Positions 24,353 to 34,118 of a DNA stretch of 64,000 nt are shown piece after piece. The stretch spans positions 4,464,001 to 4,528,000 of the forward strand of contig NZ_CP104861.1 in NCBI RefSeq assembly GCF_025426255.1, written 5' to 3'. Numbering within the stretch: the first letter of the stretch is position 1; every line of letters starts with the position of its first letter. The notes beneath the pieces are model-generated. The model saw only the letters and a list, made by a program, of their open reading frames with translations. It was not told the origin of the DNA and searched no databases. The DNA is from Pseudomonas fragi (GTDB taxonomy: Bacteria > Pseudomonadota > Gammaproteobacteria > Pseudomonadales > Pseudomonadaceae). The position numbers and the translations under genes are program-made.

Positions 24353-25120
24353 TCACAACCCATTGCGCCGCTCAGCCCGTGCCACGCGCTGCACCTCTTG
24401 GCGCACCTCTTCCAGCACTTCCTGCACATACACCAGATGTCGGCTCGCCACTTCGCGAGCATCCTCCGCCCGCCCCTCAATAATCGCCAGATACAACTCG
24501 CGATGCTGACTGATCAGCATGTCGCGCGTTTCGCTGCGCTGCTTGTACATGCCACCGATATTGGTCACCACGTTGCGCTTGAGCAGGTCGAATAACCCGC
24601 GAATCGTGTGCAACAACACGGCGTTATGACTCGCTTCAGCGATAGCCAAGTGGAAGTTCGCATCCGCCTCCCCCTCTTCGGCGCGACTGACCTCATCAAC
24701 CCGCGCATAGCAATCCTGTAGCCGCTCAAAGGCTAGCCGCAGCCGCTCGCGATCCATCTCGGTGGCCCGCGATGCCGCGTAAAAAGCGCACGAGGCCTCA
24801 AGGGTGTGACGAAACTCAAGCAAGTCGCGCTGTGCCTCGGGGTTGCTTTCGAGCAACTGCAGCAAGGGGTCACTGAACGTCGAACCCAGCGATGCCGCCA
24901 CGTAATTGCCACCACCCTGGCGACTGACCAGCAAGCCCTTGGCCGACAATTTCTGGATCGCCTCACGCAACGACGGGCGTGATACACCAAACTGCTCGGC
25001 CAGTGCACGCTCCGCGGGCAAGCGCTCACCCGACTTCAACGTGCCCTCAAGGATCATCCCTTCAAGTTGCTCGACAATGTCGTCCGACAAACGGCGCTGA
25101 CGGATCTGATCAAACCCCAT
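24353..25120 (-). CDS. lldR: FadR-type GntR regulator of lactate genes (LldR-like)
   Basis: The 255-residue protein has a GntR winged helix at 10-75 (LSDDIVEQLEGMILEGTLKSGERLPAERALAEQFGVSRPSLREAIQKL). A helical FCD ligand domain follows with the expected acidic and His residues (ADANFHLAIAEASHN). LldR-type regulators repress lactate genes and are released by lactate. The start is ATG 25120 with GGAG ahead; the longer frame to 25189 lacks this. It is divergent from the permease, and the shared spacer carries a palindrome of the LldR type. Substrate assignment rests on this context. Confidence 0.92.
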   Translation of the reverse strand: MGFDQIRQRRLSDDIVEQLEGMILEGTLKSGERLPAERALAEQFGVSRPSLREAIQKLSAKGLLVSRQGGGNYVAASLGSTFSDPLLQLLESNPEAQRDLLEFRHTLEASCAFYAASRATEMDRERLRLAFERLQDCYARVDEVSRAEEGEADANFHLAIAEASHNAVLLHTIRGLFDLLKRNVVTNIGGMYKQRSETRDMLISQHRELYLAIIEGRAEDAREVASRHLVYVQEVLEEVRQEVQRVARAERRNGL

Positions 25121-25310
25121 AACTGCTCTCCACCCTCCCGACCACGCGCCGGGGGCCGCTATTCTCGCCGATTGGCGCAACTCATACACCCATCAGAAAC
25201 ACCGCTTGAAACCCCATCAGATGCTCCGACAACGAACACCTCGACGAAAGATTTAGAGGCGGCAAATTGACACATGCCACATAAGGCTTTTAACCTAGCC
25301 AACAGCGATT

Positions 25311-25333
25311 GTAAATTGGTAATACCAATTTAC
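25311..25333. promoter_or_regulatory. Palindromic operator, probable LldR site
   Basis: Perfect 10-base arms GTAAATTGGT and ACCAATTTAC are separated by AAT. The core AATTGGT-N3-ACCAATT equals the E. coli LldR operator pattern. It sits about 50 bases before the lactate permease start in the lldR/lldP divergent region. Confidence 0.85.
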
Positions 25334-25381
25334 CAAGAGCAATCGACAGCATCGACCAATAACAATTAGGGGCCACCCCAT

Positions 25382-27076
25382 ATGCAAACCTGGCAACAGC
25401 TCTACAGTCCGCTCGGCAGCCTCGGCCTGTCCGCTCTCGCGGCCGTAATCCCAATCGTATTCTTCTTCCTGGCCTTGGCCGTGTTCCGCCTCAAAGGTCA
25501 CGTCGCTGGCAGCATTACCCTTGGACTGTCGATTCTGGTAGCCATCTTTGCCTTCCAGATGCCTGTCGACATGGCCTTCGCAGCAGCGGGCTACGGCTTT
25601 GCCTACGGCCTGTGGCCGATTGCCTGGATCATCGTTGCCGCGGTGTTCCTCTACAAACTGACCGTCAAAAGCGGCCAGTTCGAAATCATCCGCAGCTCGG
25701 TACTGTCGATCACCGACGACCAGCGCCTGCAAGTACTGCTGATCGGCTTCTGCTTCGGTGCATTCCTTGAAGGTGCAGCCGGTTTCGGTGCACCGGTAGC
25801 GATTACTGCCGCGTTGCTCGTAGGCCTGGGTTTCAACCCACTCTACGCAGCAGGCCTGTGCCTGATCGCCAACACCGCCCCGGTTGCATTCGGCGCACTC
25901 GGCATCCCGATCATCGTGGCCGGCCAAGTGACCGGCATCGACTCATTCAAGATCGGCGCCATGGCGGGCCGCCAGTTGCCCCTGCTGTCGCTGTTCGTAC
26001 CGTTCTGGCTGGTGTTCATGATGGACGGCCTGCGCGGCGTTCGCGAAACCTGGCCTGCGGCACTGGTCGCTGGGCTGAGCTTCGCCATCACTCAGTACTT
26101 CACCTCGAACTACATTGGCCCGGAGCTGCCAGACATCACCTCGGCGCTGGCCAGCCTGATCAGCCTGACTCTGTTCCTTAAAGTCTGGCAGCCAAAACGT
26201 ACCGCTGGTGCGCAGATTGCAGGTGTTACCTCTGACGTAATCGTCACCGCAAGCGCAGGTGGTTTCGGCAAGCCGACCAACCTGATGGCGTCGCCTTACA
26301 GCCTGCTGCAAATCTTGAAAGCCTGGTCACCGTTCCTGATCCTGACCGTACTGGTCACCATCTGGACCCTCAAACCGTTCAAGGCCATGTTCTCCGCCGG
26401 TGGCTCGATGTACGGCTGGGTATTCAACTTCGCGATCCCGCACCTGGATCAACTGGTGATCAAGACTGCACCGATCGTCAATGCCCCGACCGCCATTGCT
26501 GCCGTATTCAAGCTTGATCCGATTTCGGCCACCGGCACCGCGATTTTCTTCTCCGCGCTGATTTCGATGCTGATCCTGAAAATCAACATCAAGACTGGTC
26601 TGACCACTTTAAAAGATACCTTTTTCGAACTGCGCTGGCCGATTCTGTCCATCGGTATGGTGCTGGCGTTCGCCTTCGTCACCAACTACTCGGGCATGTC
26701 TTCCACCATGGCTCTGGTACTGGCAGGCACAGGCGCAGCATTCCCGTTCTTCTCGCCGTTCCTCGGCTGGCTGGGCGTGTTCCTGACCGGTTCCGACACC
26801 TCTTCCAACGCCCTGTTCAGCTCGCTGCAAGCCACCACGGCACACCAAATTGGCGTCAGCGACGTACTCATGGTGGCGGCCAACACCAGCGGTGGCGTGA
26901 CCGGCAAAATGATTTCACCGCAATCGATCGCCGTGGCCTGTGCGGCAACCGGTCTGGTGGGTAAAGAATCCGACTTGTTCCGCTTCACCCTCAAGCACAG
27001 CCTGTTCTTCGCCACCATCGTCGGCCTGATCACACTGGCTCAGGCGTACTGGTTCACTGGCATGCTGGTGCACTAA
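25382..27076 (+). CDS. lldP: L-lactate permease (LctP family)
   Basis: This 564-residue protein is a LctP-family proton/lactate symporter with about 12-14 membrane segments. Family landmarks are [21 protein letters not shown] at the start, the motif [24 protein letters not shown], and [25 protein letters not shown] followed by [22 protein letters not shown] near the end. LctP proteins carry L- and D-lactate and glycolate. It is the first gene after the LldR-type operator and leads into the lutABC genes about 110 bases downstream. Confidence 0.97.
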   Translation: MQTWQQLYSPLGSLGLSALAAVIPIVFFFLALAVFRLKGHVAGSITLGLSILVAIFAFQMPVDMAFAAAGYGFAYGLWPIAWIIVAAVFLYKLTVKSGQFEIIRSSVLSITDDQRLQVLLIGFCFGAFLEGAAGFGAPVAITAALLVGLGFNPLYAAGLCLIANTAPVAFGALGIPIIVAGQVTGIDSFKIGAMAGRQLPLLSLFVPFWLVFMMDGLRGVRETWPAALVAGLSFAITQYFTSNYIGPELPDITSALASLISLTLFLKVWQPKRTAGAQIAGVTSDVIVTASAGGFGKPTNLMASPYSLLQILKAWSPFLILTVLVTIWTLKPFKAMFSAGGSMYGWVFNFAIPHLDQLVIKTAPIVNAPTAIAAVFKLDPISATGTAIFFSALISMLILKINIKTGLTTLKDTFFELRWPILSIGMVLAFAFVTNYSGMSSTMALVLAGTGAAFPFFSPFLGWLGVFLTGSDTSSNALFSSLQATTAHQIGVSDVLMVAANTSGGVTGKMISPQSIAVACAATGLVGKESDLFRFTLKHSLFFATIVGLITLAQAYWFTGMLVH

Positions 27077-27105
27077 TACGCGCTATGGTTACAGCACATT
27101 AATGG

Positions 27106-27126
27106 CGCCGGGGTACTGCCCCGGCG
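27106..27126 (+). promoter_or_regulatory. Hairpin between lldP and lutA
   Basis: CGCCGGGG / CCCCGGCG with a five-base loop, without a T-run after it. More likely an mRNA stability or processing structure than a full terminator, which would set different levels of permease and enzyme. Confidence 0.5.
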
Positions 27127-27189
27127 TCAATAATTCACTACCCGGTCCACCTCGGTGGACACATAACCGGGACCACCCGGAGACGCCTG

Positions 27190-28014
27190 ATGAGCGAGCT
27201 TTTCTATAATGCCGTGCCAAATGCGACCCGCGTCGCCCCGCCCCTTCCGACTCCCCGCCAGTACCCTGCGCACAAGCCGCGCAAGGTCTACCTGTTCGGC
27301 ACCTGCGTAGTCGACCTGTTCTTCCCCGAAGCAGGGATGGACGCCATTCACCTGATCGAGCGCGAAGGCATCGACGTTGATTACCCGCAAGGTCAAAGCT
27401 GCTGCGGACAACCGGCCTACACCTCGGGTTACACCGATCAGGCGCGAGAAGTCGCACGTTCACAGCTTGCCCTGTTTGCTGAAGACTACCCGGTGGTCGT
27501 ACCGTCCGGCTCCTGCGCCGGCATGCTGCGCGAACACTACGAAGACCTGTTCAAGGACGAGCCCGAGACCCTGAAAAAGGTCCACGCCTTGGCCGAGCGC
27601 ACCTTCGAGCTGACCGAGTTTTTGCTGTTTGTATGCAAGGTCCAATTCAAGGACCACGGCGCCCCGGTCAAGGTCGCATTGCACACCTCATGCTCCGCAC
27701 GCCGCGAAATGAATACTCACCTGCACGGCCGCGAAATGCTCGCGCAACTGAGCAATGTGGAACGCATCGACCACAGCCACGAAAGTGAATGCTGCGGTTT
27801 TGGTGGGACATTCAGCGTCCGTATGCCGGACATTTCCGGCGCAATGGTCGCGGACAAAACCCGCTCGCTGATTGATACCGGCGCGCACCAAGTACTCACC
27901 GCCGACTGCGGCTGCCTGATGAACATCAACGGCTCGCTGGAAAAGCAGAAACAAGCTCTACGCGGCCAGCATCTGGCCAGTTTTCTGTGGCAGCGCACCG
28001 GAGGTGAACAATGA
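27190..28014 (+). CDS. lutA: L-lactate dehydrogenase complex protein LutA/LldE
   Basis: LutA is the Fe-S subunit of the LutABC L-lactate oxidation complex. The 274-residue protein has two CCG domains: QSCCGQPAYTSGYTDQ with an upstream GTCVVDLFFPEAG, and ECCGFGGTFSVRMPDIS with upstream HTSCSARREM. These Cys-rich repeats are of the heterodisulfide-reductase type. Start ATG 27190 follows GGAGAC. It overlaps lutB by ATGA, so the subunits are translationally coupled. Confidence 0.95.
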   Translation: MSELFYNAVPNATRVAPPLPTPRQYPAHKPRKVYLFGTCVVDLFFPEAGMDAIHLIEREGIDVDYPQGQSCCGQPAYTSGYTDQAREVARSQLALFAEDYPVVVPSGSCAGMLREHYEDLFKDEPETLKKVHALAERTFELTEFLLFVCKVQFKDHGAPVKVALHTSCSARREMNTHLHGREMLAQLSNVERIDHSHESECCGFGGTFSVRMPDISGAMVADKTRSLIDTGAHQVLTADCGCLMNINGSLEKQKQALRGQHLASFLWQRTGGEQ

Positions 28015-29468
28015 ACGCAAGCACGCTGATCCCTACCGTCACCGTGGAAGAAGACTTCCGCGAACGCGCCCACGAAGCCCTGGGTGATGTGCAACTGCGA
28101 AACAACTTCCGCAGCGCCATGGATTCGCTAATGACCAAACGCGCCGTGGCCTTCAGCGACGCCCATGAGCGCGAACACTTGCGCGCCCTCGGCAACGCGA
28201 TCCGCGCCCGCGCACTGTCCAAACTGCCCGACCTGCTGGAACGACTGGAAGCCAACCTGACCCGCAACGGCGTGCAGGTGCACTGGGCTGAAACCGTCGA
28301 CGAAGCCAACGAAATCGTTATATCCATTGCTCGCCGCCGCGCCGCCAAACAGGTGATCAAAGGCAAGTCGATGGTCAGTGAAGAGATGGAGATGAACCAC
28401 GTGCTTGGCGCCCAGGGCATTGAATGCCTTGAGTCCGACATGGGCGAGTACATCGTTCAGCTCGACAATGAAAAACCGTCCCACATCATCATGCCCGCGA
28501 TCCACAAGAACGCAGGGCAAGTGGCCGACCTGTTTCACGAAAAACTCGGCGTTGAATACACCAAGGACGTCGACCAACTGATCCAGATCGGCCGTCGCGT
28601 ATTGCGACAAAAATTCTTTGAAGCCGATATCGGTGTCTCCGGGGTCAACTTCGCCGTTGCCGAAACCGGCACCCTGTTGCTGGTAGAAAACGAAGGCAAC
28701 GGCCGTATGTCGACCACCGTGCCGCCTGTGCATATTGCCGTCACCGGCATCGAGAAAGTCGTCGAAAACCTGCGTGACGTTGTACCACTGGTGTCGTTGC
28801 TGACCCGCTCGGCCCTTGGCCAGCCAATTACCACCTACGTCAACATGATCTCCGGCCCACGCAAGCCCGGCGAGCTGGACGGCCCTGAAGAAGTGCATCT
28901 GGTGTTGCTCGATAACGGCCGCAGCCAGGCATTTGCCGACAGCGAACTGCGCCAGACTCTGAACTGCATTCGCTGCGGTGCCTGCATGAACCACTGTCCG
29001 GTTTACACCCGCATTGGCGGTCACGCCTACGGCGAGGTGTATCCGGGTCCGATTGGCGCAATCATCACACCGCACATGGTCGGTCTGGCCAAAGTCCCGG
29101 ACCACCCGAGCGCCTCGTCACTGTGCGGCGCCTGTGGCGAAGTGTGCCCGGTAAAAATTCCGATCCCGGCCCTGCTGCGGCGCTTGCGCGAAGAGAACGT
29201 CAAAGCCCCCGGCACCTCGCCCCGCATCATGCGCGGTCAGGGCAGCAAGTACTCACGCAAGGAACGCCTGATCTGGAATATGTGGGCCAAGCTCAACAGC
29301 TCCCCTGCCCTATACCGCGTTTTCCTCAAAGCCGCGACCCGCCTGCGCGGGCTCACGCCGAACAATGTCGGCCCGTGGACACAAAACCACAGCGCCCCCA
29401 AACCCGCTGCCCGTTCGCTGCACGATATGGCCCGCGAGCATTTGGCGAAAAAGTCGGGAGACCAGTAA
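28011..29468 (+). CDS. lutB: L-lactate dehydrogenase complex Fe-S protein LutB/LldF
   Basis: This 485-residue subunit combines an N-terminal LUD domain with two ferredoxin-type clusters. The first is CIRCGACMNHCPVYTRIGG near residue 319 and the second CGACGEVCPVKIPIPALL near residue 371. A C-terminal DUF3390-type tail follows. Family landmarks GAQGIECLESDMGEYIVQL and FAVAETGTLLLVENEGN are present. It starts in an ATGA overlap with lutA and its TAA stop overlaps the ATG of lutC (TAATG). Confidence 0.96.
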   Translation: MNASTLIPTVTVEEDFRERAHEALGDVQLRNNFRSAMDSLMTKRAVAFSDAHEREHLRALGNAIRARALSKLPDLLERLEANLTRNGVQVHWAETVDEANEIVISIARRRAAKQVIKGKSMVSEEMEMNHVLGAQGIECLESDMGEYIVQLDNEKPSHIIMPAIHKNAGQVADLFHEKLGVEYTKDVDQLIQIGRRVLRQKFFEADIGVSGVNFAVAETGTLLLVENEGNGRMSTTVPPVHIAVTGIEKVVENLRDVVPLVSLLTRSALGQPITTYVNMISGPRKPGELDGPEEVHLVLLDNGRSQAFADSELRQTLNCIRCGACMNHCPVYTRIGGHAYGEVYPGPIGAIITPHMVGLAKVPDHPSASSLCGACGEVCPVKIPIPALLRRLREENVKAPGTSPRIMRGQGSKYSRKERLIWNMWAKLNSSPALYRVFLKAATRLRGLTPNNVGPWTQNHSAPKPAARSLHDMAREHLAKKSGDQ

Positions 29469-30139
29469 TGAGCGCTAAACAAAACATCCTCAACAAACTG
29501 CGCAAAAGCCTTACTGGCACCACGCCCGTGCCTGACAACTTCGATGAAGTGCTGGTGACAGAGCCATGGACCTACGCCCCGGAGCAACGCATCCCGCAAC
29601 TGCGTAAGTTGATGGAAGCCGTACACACCGAAATCCACCTCAGCACCGAGCAAGACTGGCCCGCGCTGCTGGCGCAATTGGTCACCGACCGTCAACTGCC
29701 AAGCCTGCTGATCGCGCCAACTACACCCCACGGGCAAAAAGTGACCGACCACTGGGCACAAAACCCTGCGCTACCAGCACTCAAGGCCTACGACCGCCCG
29801 GTAGAAGAATGGAAAACCGAGCTGTTCAACGACACCCCGGCCAGCCTGACCACCACCTTGGGCGCGATTGCTGCCACCGGTAGCCTGATCATGTGGCCGA
29901 CACCGGAAGAGCCACGCCTCATGAGCCTGGTACCACCGGTGCATTTCGCCCTGCTCAAGGCCAGCGAAATCCGCGACAACTTCTATCAAGTACAGCGTGA
30001 GATGAACTGGGCGGCGGGTATGCCGACCAACGCATTGCTGGTGTCCGGCCCGTCGAAAACCGCCGATATCGAACAAATCCTCGCCTACGGCGCCCACGGT
30101 CCGAAAGACCTGATCGTGCTGATTCTGGAGGACGCATGA
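29468..30139 (+). CDS. lutC: L-lactate dehydrogenase complex protein LutC/LldG
   Basis: LutC is the third subunit of LutABC, a lone LUD domain. The 223-residue protein starts MSAKQNILNKLRKSLTGTTPVPD. It contains the LUD landmark GAIAATGSLIMWPTPEEPRLMSLVPPVHFALL. A longer open frame begins at 29123, but ATG 29468 follows GGGAGACCAG and overlaps the lutB stop. It overlaps the next gene by ATGA. Confidence 0.95.
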   Translation: MSAKQNILNKLRKSLTGTTPVPDNFDEVLVTEPWTYAPEQRIPQLRKLMEAVHTEIHLSTEQDWPALLAQLVTDRQLPSLLIAPTTPHGQKVTDHWAQNPALPALKAYDRPVEEWKTELFNDTPASLTTTLGAIAATGSLIMWPTPEEPRLMSLVPPVHFALLKASEIRDNFYQVQREMNWAAGMPTNALLVSGPSKTADIEQILAYGAHGPKDLIVLILEDA

Positions 30140-32946
30140 GTCTGCCCGCCGCCTTTGTGCAAGATGCCCAACGGCTGATCCCGCAAGACCGTCGCTTCAG
30201 CGACCCGCTATCAACCCTGGCCTTTGGCACTGACGCGAGCTTTTATCGGCTGATTCCCAAGCTGGTGATTCGCGTTGAGTCCGAAGACGAAGTGGTCGAA
30301 CTGCTGCGCCTGGCCCGTCGCGATCAAGTGTCGGTGACCTTCCGCGCAGCGGGCACCAGTCTGTCTGGCCAAGCCATCAGCGACTCGGTACTGATCGTAC
30401 TGGGTGATAACTGGAATGCTAAGGAAATACGCGGCCAGGGCATGCAGATCCGCCTGCAACCCGGCGTAATCGGCGCTCAGGCCAACGCTTGGCTGGCCCC
30501 GTACGGACGCAAGATCGGCCCCGACCCGGCATCGATCAACGCCTGCAAAATTGGCGGCATTGTCGCCAATAACGCCAGCGGCATGTGCTGCGGCACCGCG
30601 CAAAACACTTACCACACCTTGGCAGGCCTACGCGTAGTGCTGGCCGATGGCACCCGGGTCGACACCGAAGACGCAGCCAATATTGCCGCCTTTCGTCAAA
30701 GCCACGGCACATTACTCGAACAGCTGGCGACATTGGCCCGCGAGACCCGCGCCAATACCGAACTGGCTGCCCGAATTCGCCACAAATACCGACTGAAAAA
30801 CACTACCGGCCTGTCGCTTAACGCCTTGGTGGATTTCGACGACCCGCTGGATATCCTCAGCCACTTGTTGGTGGGCAGCGAAGGTATTTTGGGCTTTATC
30901 AGCGCAGTAACCTACGACACCGTGATCGACCATCCGAACAAAGCCTCGGCGCTGATCGTGTTCCCGGATGTTGAAACCTGCTGTAACGCCGTAACCGTGC
31001 TCAAAAGCCAGCCTGTTTCCGCTGTAGAACTGCTGGACCGCCGCAGCCTGCGCTCGGTACAGGACAAACCCGGCATGCCAGCTTTCGTACAACAACTGTC
31101 GGCCAATGCCTGCGCTCTGCTGATCGAATCTCGCGCCGCGTCCCAAACCTTGCTGCACGAGCAACTGGCGCAAATCATGGCCTCGCTGTCGGCTTTTGCG
31201 GTCGAGAAACAAATCGATTTCACCGAAGACCCAAAAGAAAACGCCAAGCTGTGGGCGATCCGTAAAGACACCTTCCCCGCCGTTGGCGCGGTACGCAAAA
31301 CCGGCACCACGGTGATCATCGAAGACGTGACGTTCCCGGTCGAACAACTGGCCATCGGCGTCAACCGCCTGATCGAGCTGTTTGACAAGCACCACTACGA
31401 CGAGGCGATCCTGTTCGGCCACGCGCTGGAGGGCAACCTGCACTTCGTCTTCACCCAGGGCTTCAACAACCCCGAAGAAGTCGCGCGCTACCAAGCCTTT
31501 ATGGATGACGTCGCACAACTGGTGGCCGTGGAGTTCGGCGGCTCGCTCAAGGCCGAACACGGCACCGGGCGCAATATGGCGCCCTTTGTCGAACTGGAAT
31601 GGGGCAGCGACGCCTACCAACTGATGTGGACACTCAAACGTTTGCTCGACCCACAGGGCATTCTCAACCCCGACGTGGTACTCAGCGAAGACCCGCATAT
31701 CCACCTCAAACACCTGAAACCGATGCCAGCCGCTGACGAGATTGTGGATAAGTGCATCGAGTGCGGCTTCTGCGAACCGGTGTGTCCGTCCAAAGGGCTG
31801 ACCCTCAGCCCGCGCCAGCGGATTGTGATCTGGCGTGATATTCAGGCCAAAAAAAGCGCCGGTATCGACACCACTGAACTGGAAAAAGCCTACGCCTATC
31901 AAGGCATCGATACCTGCGCGGCAACCGGCTTATGCGCGCAACGCTGCCCGGTTGGCATCAACACTGGCGAACTGGTGAAAAAACTGCGTGCCCGCAGCGC
32001 TCACAGCGTGAAAACCGCCGACTGGCTGGGCAATCATTTTGCAACCACGCTGCAAGGTGCACGCTTCACCCTGCATGTGGCCAATGGCGCGCGCATGCTA
32101 CTGGGCGCGCCGCGTATGGCAAAAATCTCGTCTGCACTGACCAGAGCCAGCAAGGGCCGCGTCCCGCTGTGGACCAACGCCATGCCCCAGCCGGAGCGGG
32201 CGATTCGCTTCACCCCGCCCCTCACGGATGCCCGACCACGGGTGGTCTATCTGGCGGCCTGCGTATCGCGGGTCATGGGCCCTGCGGCAGGTGACCAAGA
32301 ACAAATGTCACTGCTGGATAAAACCCGCGGGCTGCTGGAAAAAGCCGGTTATCAGGTCGTGTTCCCCGACAATATGGACAGCCTGTGCTGCGGCCAGCCG
32401 TTTGCCTCCAAGGGCTACAGCGAACAGGCCGAACACAAGCGCCAGGAACTGATCAGCGCATTGCTGCATGCCAGCCGTGGCGGGCTTGACCCGATCTACT
32501 GCGACACCAGCCCGTGTACCTTGCGCCTGGTGCAGGACCTGGGCGAAAGCCGCCTCGACCTGTACGACCCGGTACGATTCATCCGCACCCACCTTGTGGA
32601 TAAGTTGAACTTCACCCCACAAACCGCGCCGATAGCCGTGCATGTCACCTGCAGCACCCAGCACTTGGGCGAAAGCCAGGCGCTGATCGATATCGCCCGC
32701 CTGTGCAGCACCGAAGTCGTCATCCCGGAAGGCATTCACTGCTGCGGTTTTGCAGGCGACAAAGGCTTTACCACCCCCGAGCTGAATGCCCACTCACTGC
32801 GCACCTTAAAAGACGCGGTCCAGCATTGCAGCGAAGGAATATCGACCAGCCGAACGTGTGAAATTGGCCTGAGCCAACATGGCGGGATTGACTACCACGG
32901 CCTGGTGTATCTGGTGGATCGGGTGACAACCTCCAGTACGCTATAA
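30136..32946 (+). CDS. dld: FAD/Fe-S D-lactate dehydrogenase (D-iLDH type)
   Basis: This 936-residue protein fuses a PCMH-type FAD domain (about 40-200; FRAAGTSLSGQAISDSVLIV, PDPASINACKIGGIVANNASGMCCG) with an FAD-oxidase C-terminal domain (about 210-480). Two 4Fe-4S clusters follow (CIECGFCEPVCPSKG near 540 and CAATGLCAQRCPVG near 595). Two CCG motifs (CCGQPFASKGY, CCGFAGDKGF) end the protein. This is the layout of quinone-linked bacterial D-lactate dehydrogenases, a GlcD-GlcF-like fusion. Overlap with lutC (ATGA) ties it to lactate use. Glycolate or 2-hydroxyglutarate activity cannot be excluded. Confidence 0.92.
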   Translation: MSLPAAFVQDAQRLIPQDRRFSDPLSTLAFGTDASFYRLIPKLVIRVESEDEVVELLRLARRDQVSVTFRAAGTSLSGQAISDSVLIVLGDNWNAKEIRGQGMQIRLQPGVIGAQANAWLAPYGRKIGPDPASINACKIGGIVANNASGMCCGTAQNTYHTLAGLRVVLADGTRVDTEDAANIAAFRQSHGTLLEQLATLARETRANTELAARIRHKYRLKNTTGLSLNALVDFDDPLDILSHLLVGSEGILGFISAVTYDTVIDHPNKASALIVFPDVETCCNAVTVLKSQPVSAVELLDRRSLRSVQDKPGMPAFVQQLSANACALLIESRAASQTLLHEQLAQIMASLSAFAVEKQIDFTEDPKENAKLWAIRKDTFPAVGAVRKTGTTVIIEDVTFPVEQLAIGVNRLIELFDKHHYDEAILFGHALEGNLHFVFTQGFNNPEEVARYQAFMDDVAQLVAVEFGGSLKAEHGTGRNMAPFVELEWGSDAYQLMWTLKRLLDPQGILNPDVVLSEDPHIHLKHLKPMPAADEIVDKCIECGFCEPVCPSKGLTLSPRQRIVIWRDIQAKKSAGIDTTELEKAYAYQGIDTCAATGLCAQRCPVGINTGELVKKLRARSAHSVKTADWLGNHFATTLQGARFTLHVANGARMLLGAPRMAKISSALTRASKGRVPLWTNAMPQPERAIRFTPPLTDARPRVVYLAACVSRVMGPAAGDQEQMSLLDKTRGLLEKAGYQVVFPDNMDSLCCGQPFASKGYSEQAEHKRQELISALLHASRGGLDPIYCDTSPCTLRLVQDLGESRLDLYDPVRFIRTHLVDKLNFTPQTAPIAVHVTCSTQHLGESQALIDIARLCSTEVVIPEGIHCCGFAGDKGFTTPELNAHSLRTLKDAVQHCSEGISTSRTCEIGLSQHGGIDYHGLVYLVDRVTTSSTL

Positions 32947-32949
32947 CTC

Positions 32950-32987
32950 TGTAGCCGCTGCCGAGAGGCAGCGAGGCAGCGGCTACA
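32950..32987. repeat. Inverted repeat element, family TGTAGCCGCTGCCG (copy 2, short)
   Basis: TGTAGCCGCTGCC and GGCAGCGGCTACA face each other with about 12 bases between. It is a minimal copy of the element at 24244, placed just after the D-lactate dehydrogenase stop codon. Confidence 0.8.
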
Positions 32988-33184
32988 AAATCCGGCCTGA
33001 CCTCACCAAAAGTGATCAGCATCAATCTCTGTGTTCGAGCGCAAAAAAAAACTGAAATTAATGGCCTGCCACAAGCAAAACTCCTGAGCGTGGCTATAGT
33101 GAATTGGCTTAAGGCCCCAATGTTTGGGGCATAAAACCGAGCCTGGAGCCACCGGGCCTATCATGAGCACAAGGAGTTTTCCCC

Positions 33185-33466
33185 ATGAAGCGTACCGCTC
33201 TTGCTGGTTTGTTTATTTCCGCTGTGATGTTGGCCTCACCGGTGTTTGCGGCAGAAGACCTTTGCCAAATCAACCTGCAGAAAATCAAGGACGCTGTGGT
33301 CAGCTCCGGAGAAATGAGCTCAGATTTACAAGACAGCATCGATAGCCGAGTCGCTGATGCCAAGGCCGAGCAAGCCAAAGGCACGAAAGAAGGCCTCGAT
33401 AGCTGCATTTCACTGACGACCCAGACGCTTCAGGATATTGCCGATAACAACAAAGGTGGTGAGTAG
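33185..33466 (+). CDS. Small secreted protein of unknown function
   Basis: I do not recognise a named family. The 93-residue product begins with a clear signal peptide (MKRTALAGLFISAVMLASPVFA, cleavage expected after AFA-type VFA at about residue 22). A mature part of about 70 residues follows that is acidic, mostly helical in pattern and holds two Cys residues (DLCQIN and DSCISL) that could form a disulfide. A strong AAGGAG Shine-Dalgarno lies about eight bases before the ATG. It is alone between the lactate cluster and ssrA. Confidence 0.85.
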   Translation: MKRTALAGLFISAVMLASPVFAAEDLCQINLQKIKDAVVSSGEMSSDLQDSIDSRVADAKAEQAKGTKEGLDSCISLTTQTLQDIADNNKGGE

Positions 33467-33539
33467 CCCCTTTAGGTTGGCCTTCTGCGCCAGAAAGGCG
33501 TAGACTCCGCAAGCTTGCTGGTTACACACAGCAAGCATC

Positions 33540-33931
33540 GGGGCCGTTTAGGATTCGACGCCGGTTGCGAAACTCTAGGTGCATGCCGAGTTGGTAACAG
33601 AACTCGTAAATCCACTGTTGCAACTACTTATAGTTGCCAATGACGAAACCTACGAGGGTCAAGCTCTCGCAGCGTAAGCTGCCTTAGCCATCCTCCTGGT
33701 ACCTTCGGGTCCAGCAATCACTAGGGGATGCCTGTAAACCTGAAGTGATTGTCATATAGAACAGGATCGCCGTGCAGTACGTTGTGGACGAATCGGCTAA
33801 AACTTACACAACTCGCCCAAAGCACCCTGCCCTTCGGGTCGCTGAGGGTTAACTTAATAGATACGGCTAAGCATGTAGTACCGACAGCGGAGTACTGGCG
33901 GACGGGGGTTCAAATCCCCCCGGCTCCACCA
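33540..33931 (+). ncRNA. ssrA: Transfer-messenger RNA (tmRNA)
   Basis: The 392-base gene starts GGGGCCGTTTAGGATTCGACGCC and ends GGCTCCACCA. The T-arm GGGGGTTCAAATCCCCCC and the acceptor pairing of GGGGCC with GGCTCC are visible. The tag reading frame begins at the resume codon GCC 33636 and ends TAA 33677, encoding ANDETYEGQALAA, a Pseudomonas-type degradation tag ending ALAA. It is the partner of smpB. The 3' end is the attachment site for the island to its right, and the gene stays intact. Confidence 0.98.
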
Positions 33932-33940
33932 CTTCATCAT

Positions 33941-33983
33941 CTAAAGACGTCCACGGACGTCTTTTTTTGTGCTTGAAATCCAG
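33941..33983 (+). repeat. Left att-associated repeat (ssrA terminator copy)
   Basis: This 43-base segment, CTAAAGACGTCCACGGACG onward to GAAATCCAG, recurs with few changes at 49861-49902. Together with the ssrA 3' end it forms the left direct repeat of the island. Confidence 0.85.
33943..33968 (+). terminator. Intrinsic terminator of ssrA
   Basis: AAAGACGTCC / GGACGTCTTT with a two-base loop is followed by a run of seven T residues, 12 bases after the tmRNA CCA end. Confidence 0.9.
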
Positions 33984-34044
33984 TGAAATCAAGGGTTTAA
34001 GCGCTACTGGGCTCCGCAGAGGTTTTTTGAGTTCCAGACGATTT

Positions 34045-34094
34045 GGTATTCCCATTGGTATTCCCGGCTACCCAGCGCTAATCTTGGGAATACC
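34045..34094. promoter_or_regulatory. Probable integrase arm sites, left end
   Basis: GGTATTCC occurs at 34045 and again 12 bases on at 34057, and inverted (GGAATACC) at 34087. The same pair with the same 12-base spacing lies at the right end of the island (49770 and 49782). The sites are just upstream of the integrase start, so they may also autoregulate it. Confidence 0.65.
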
Positions 34095-34118
34095 AAAAGG
34101 TGACATGGAGTACTTCTC

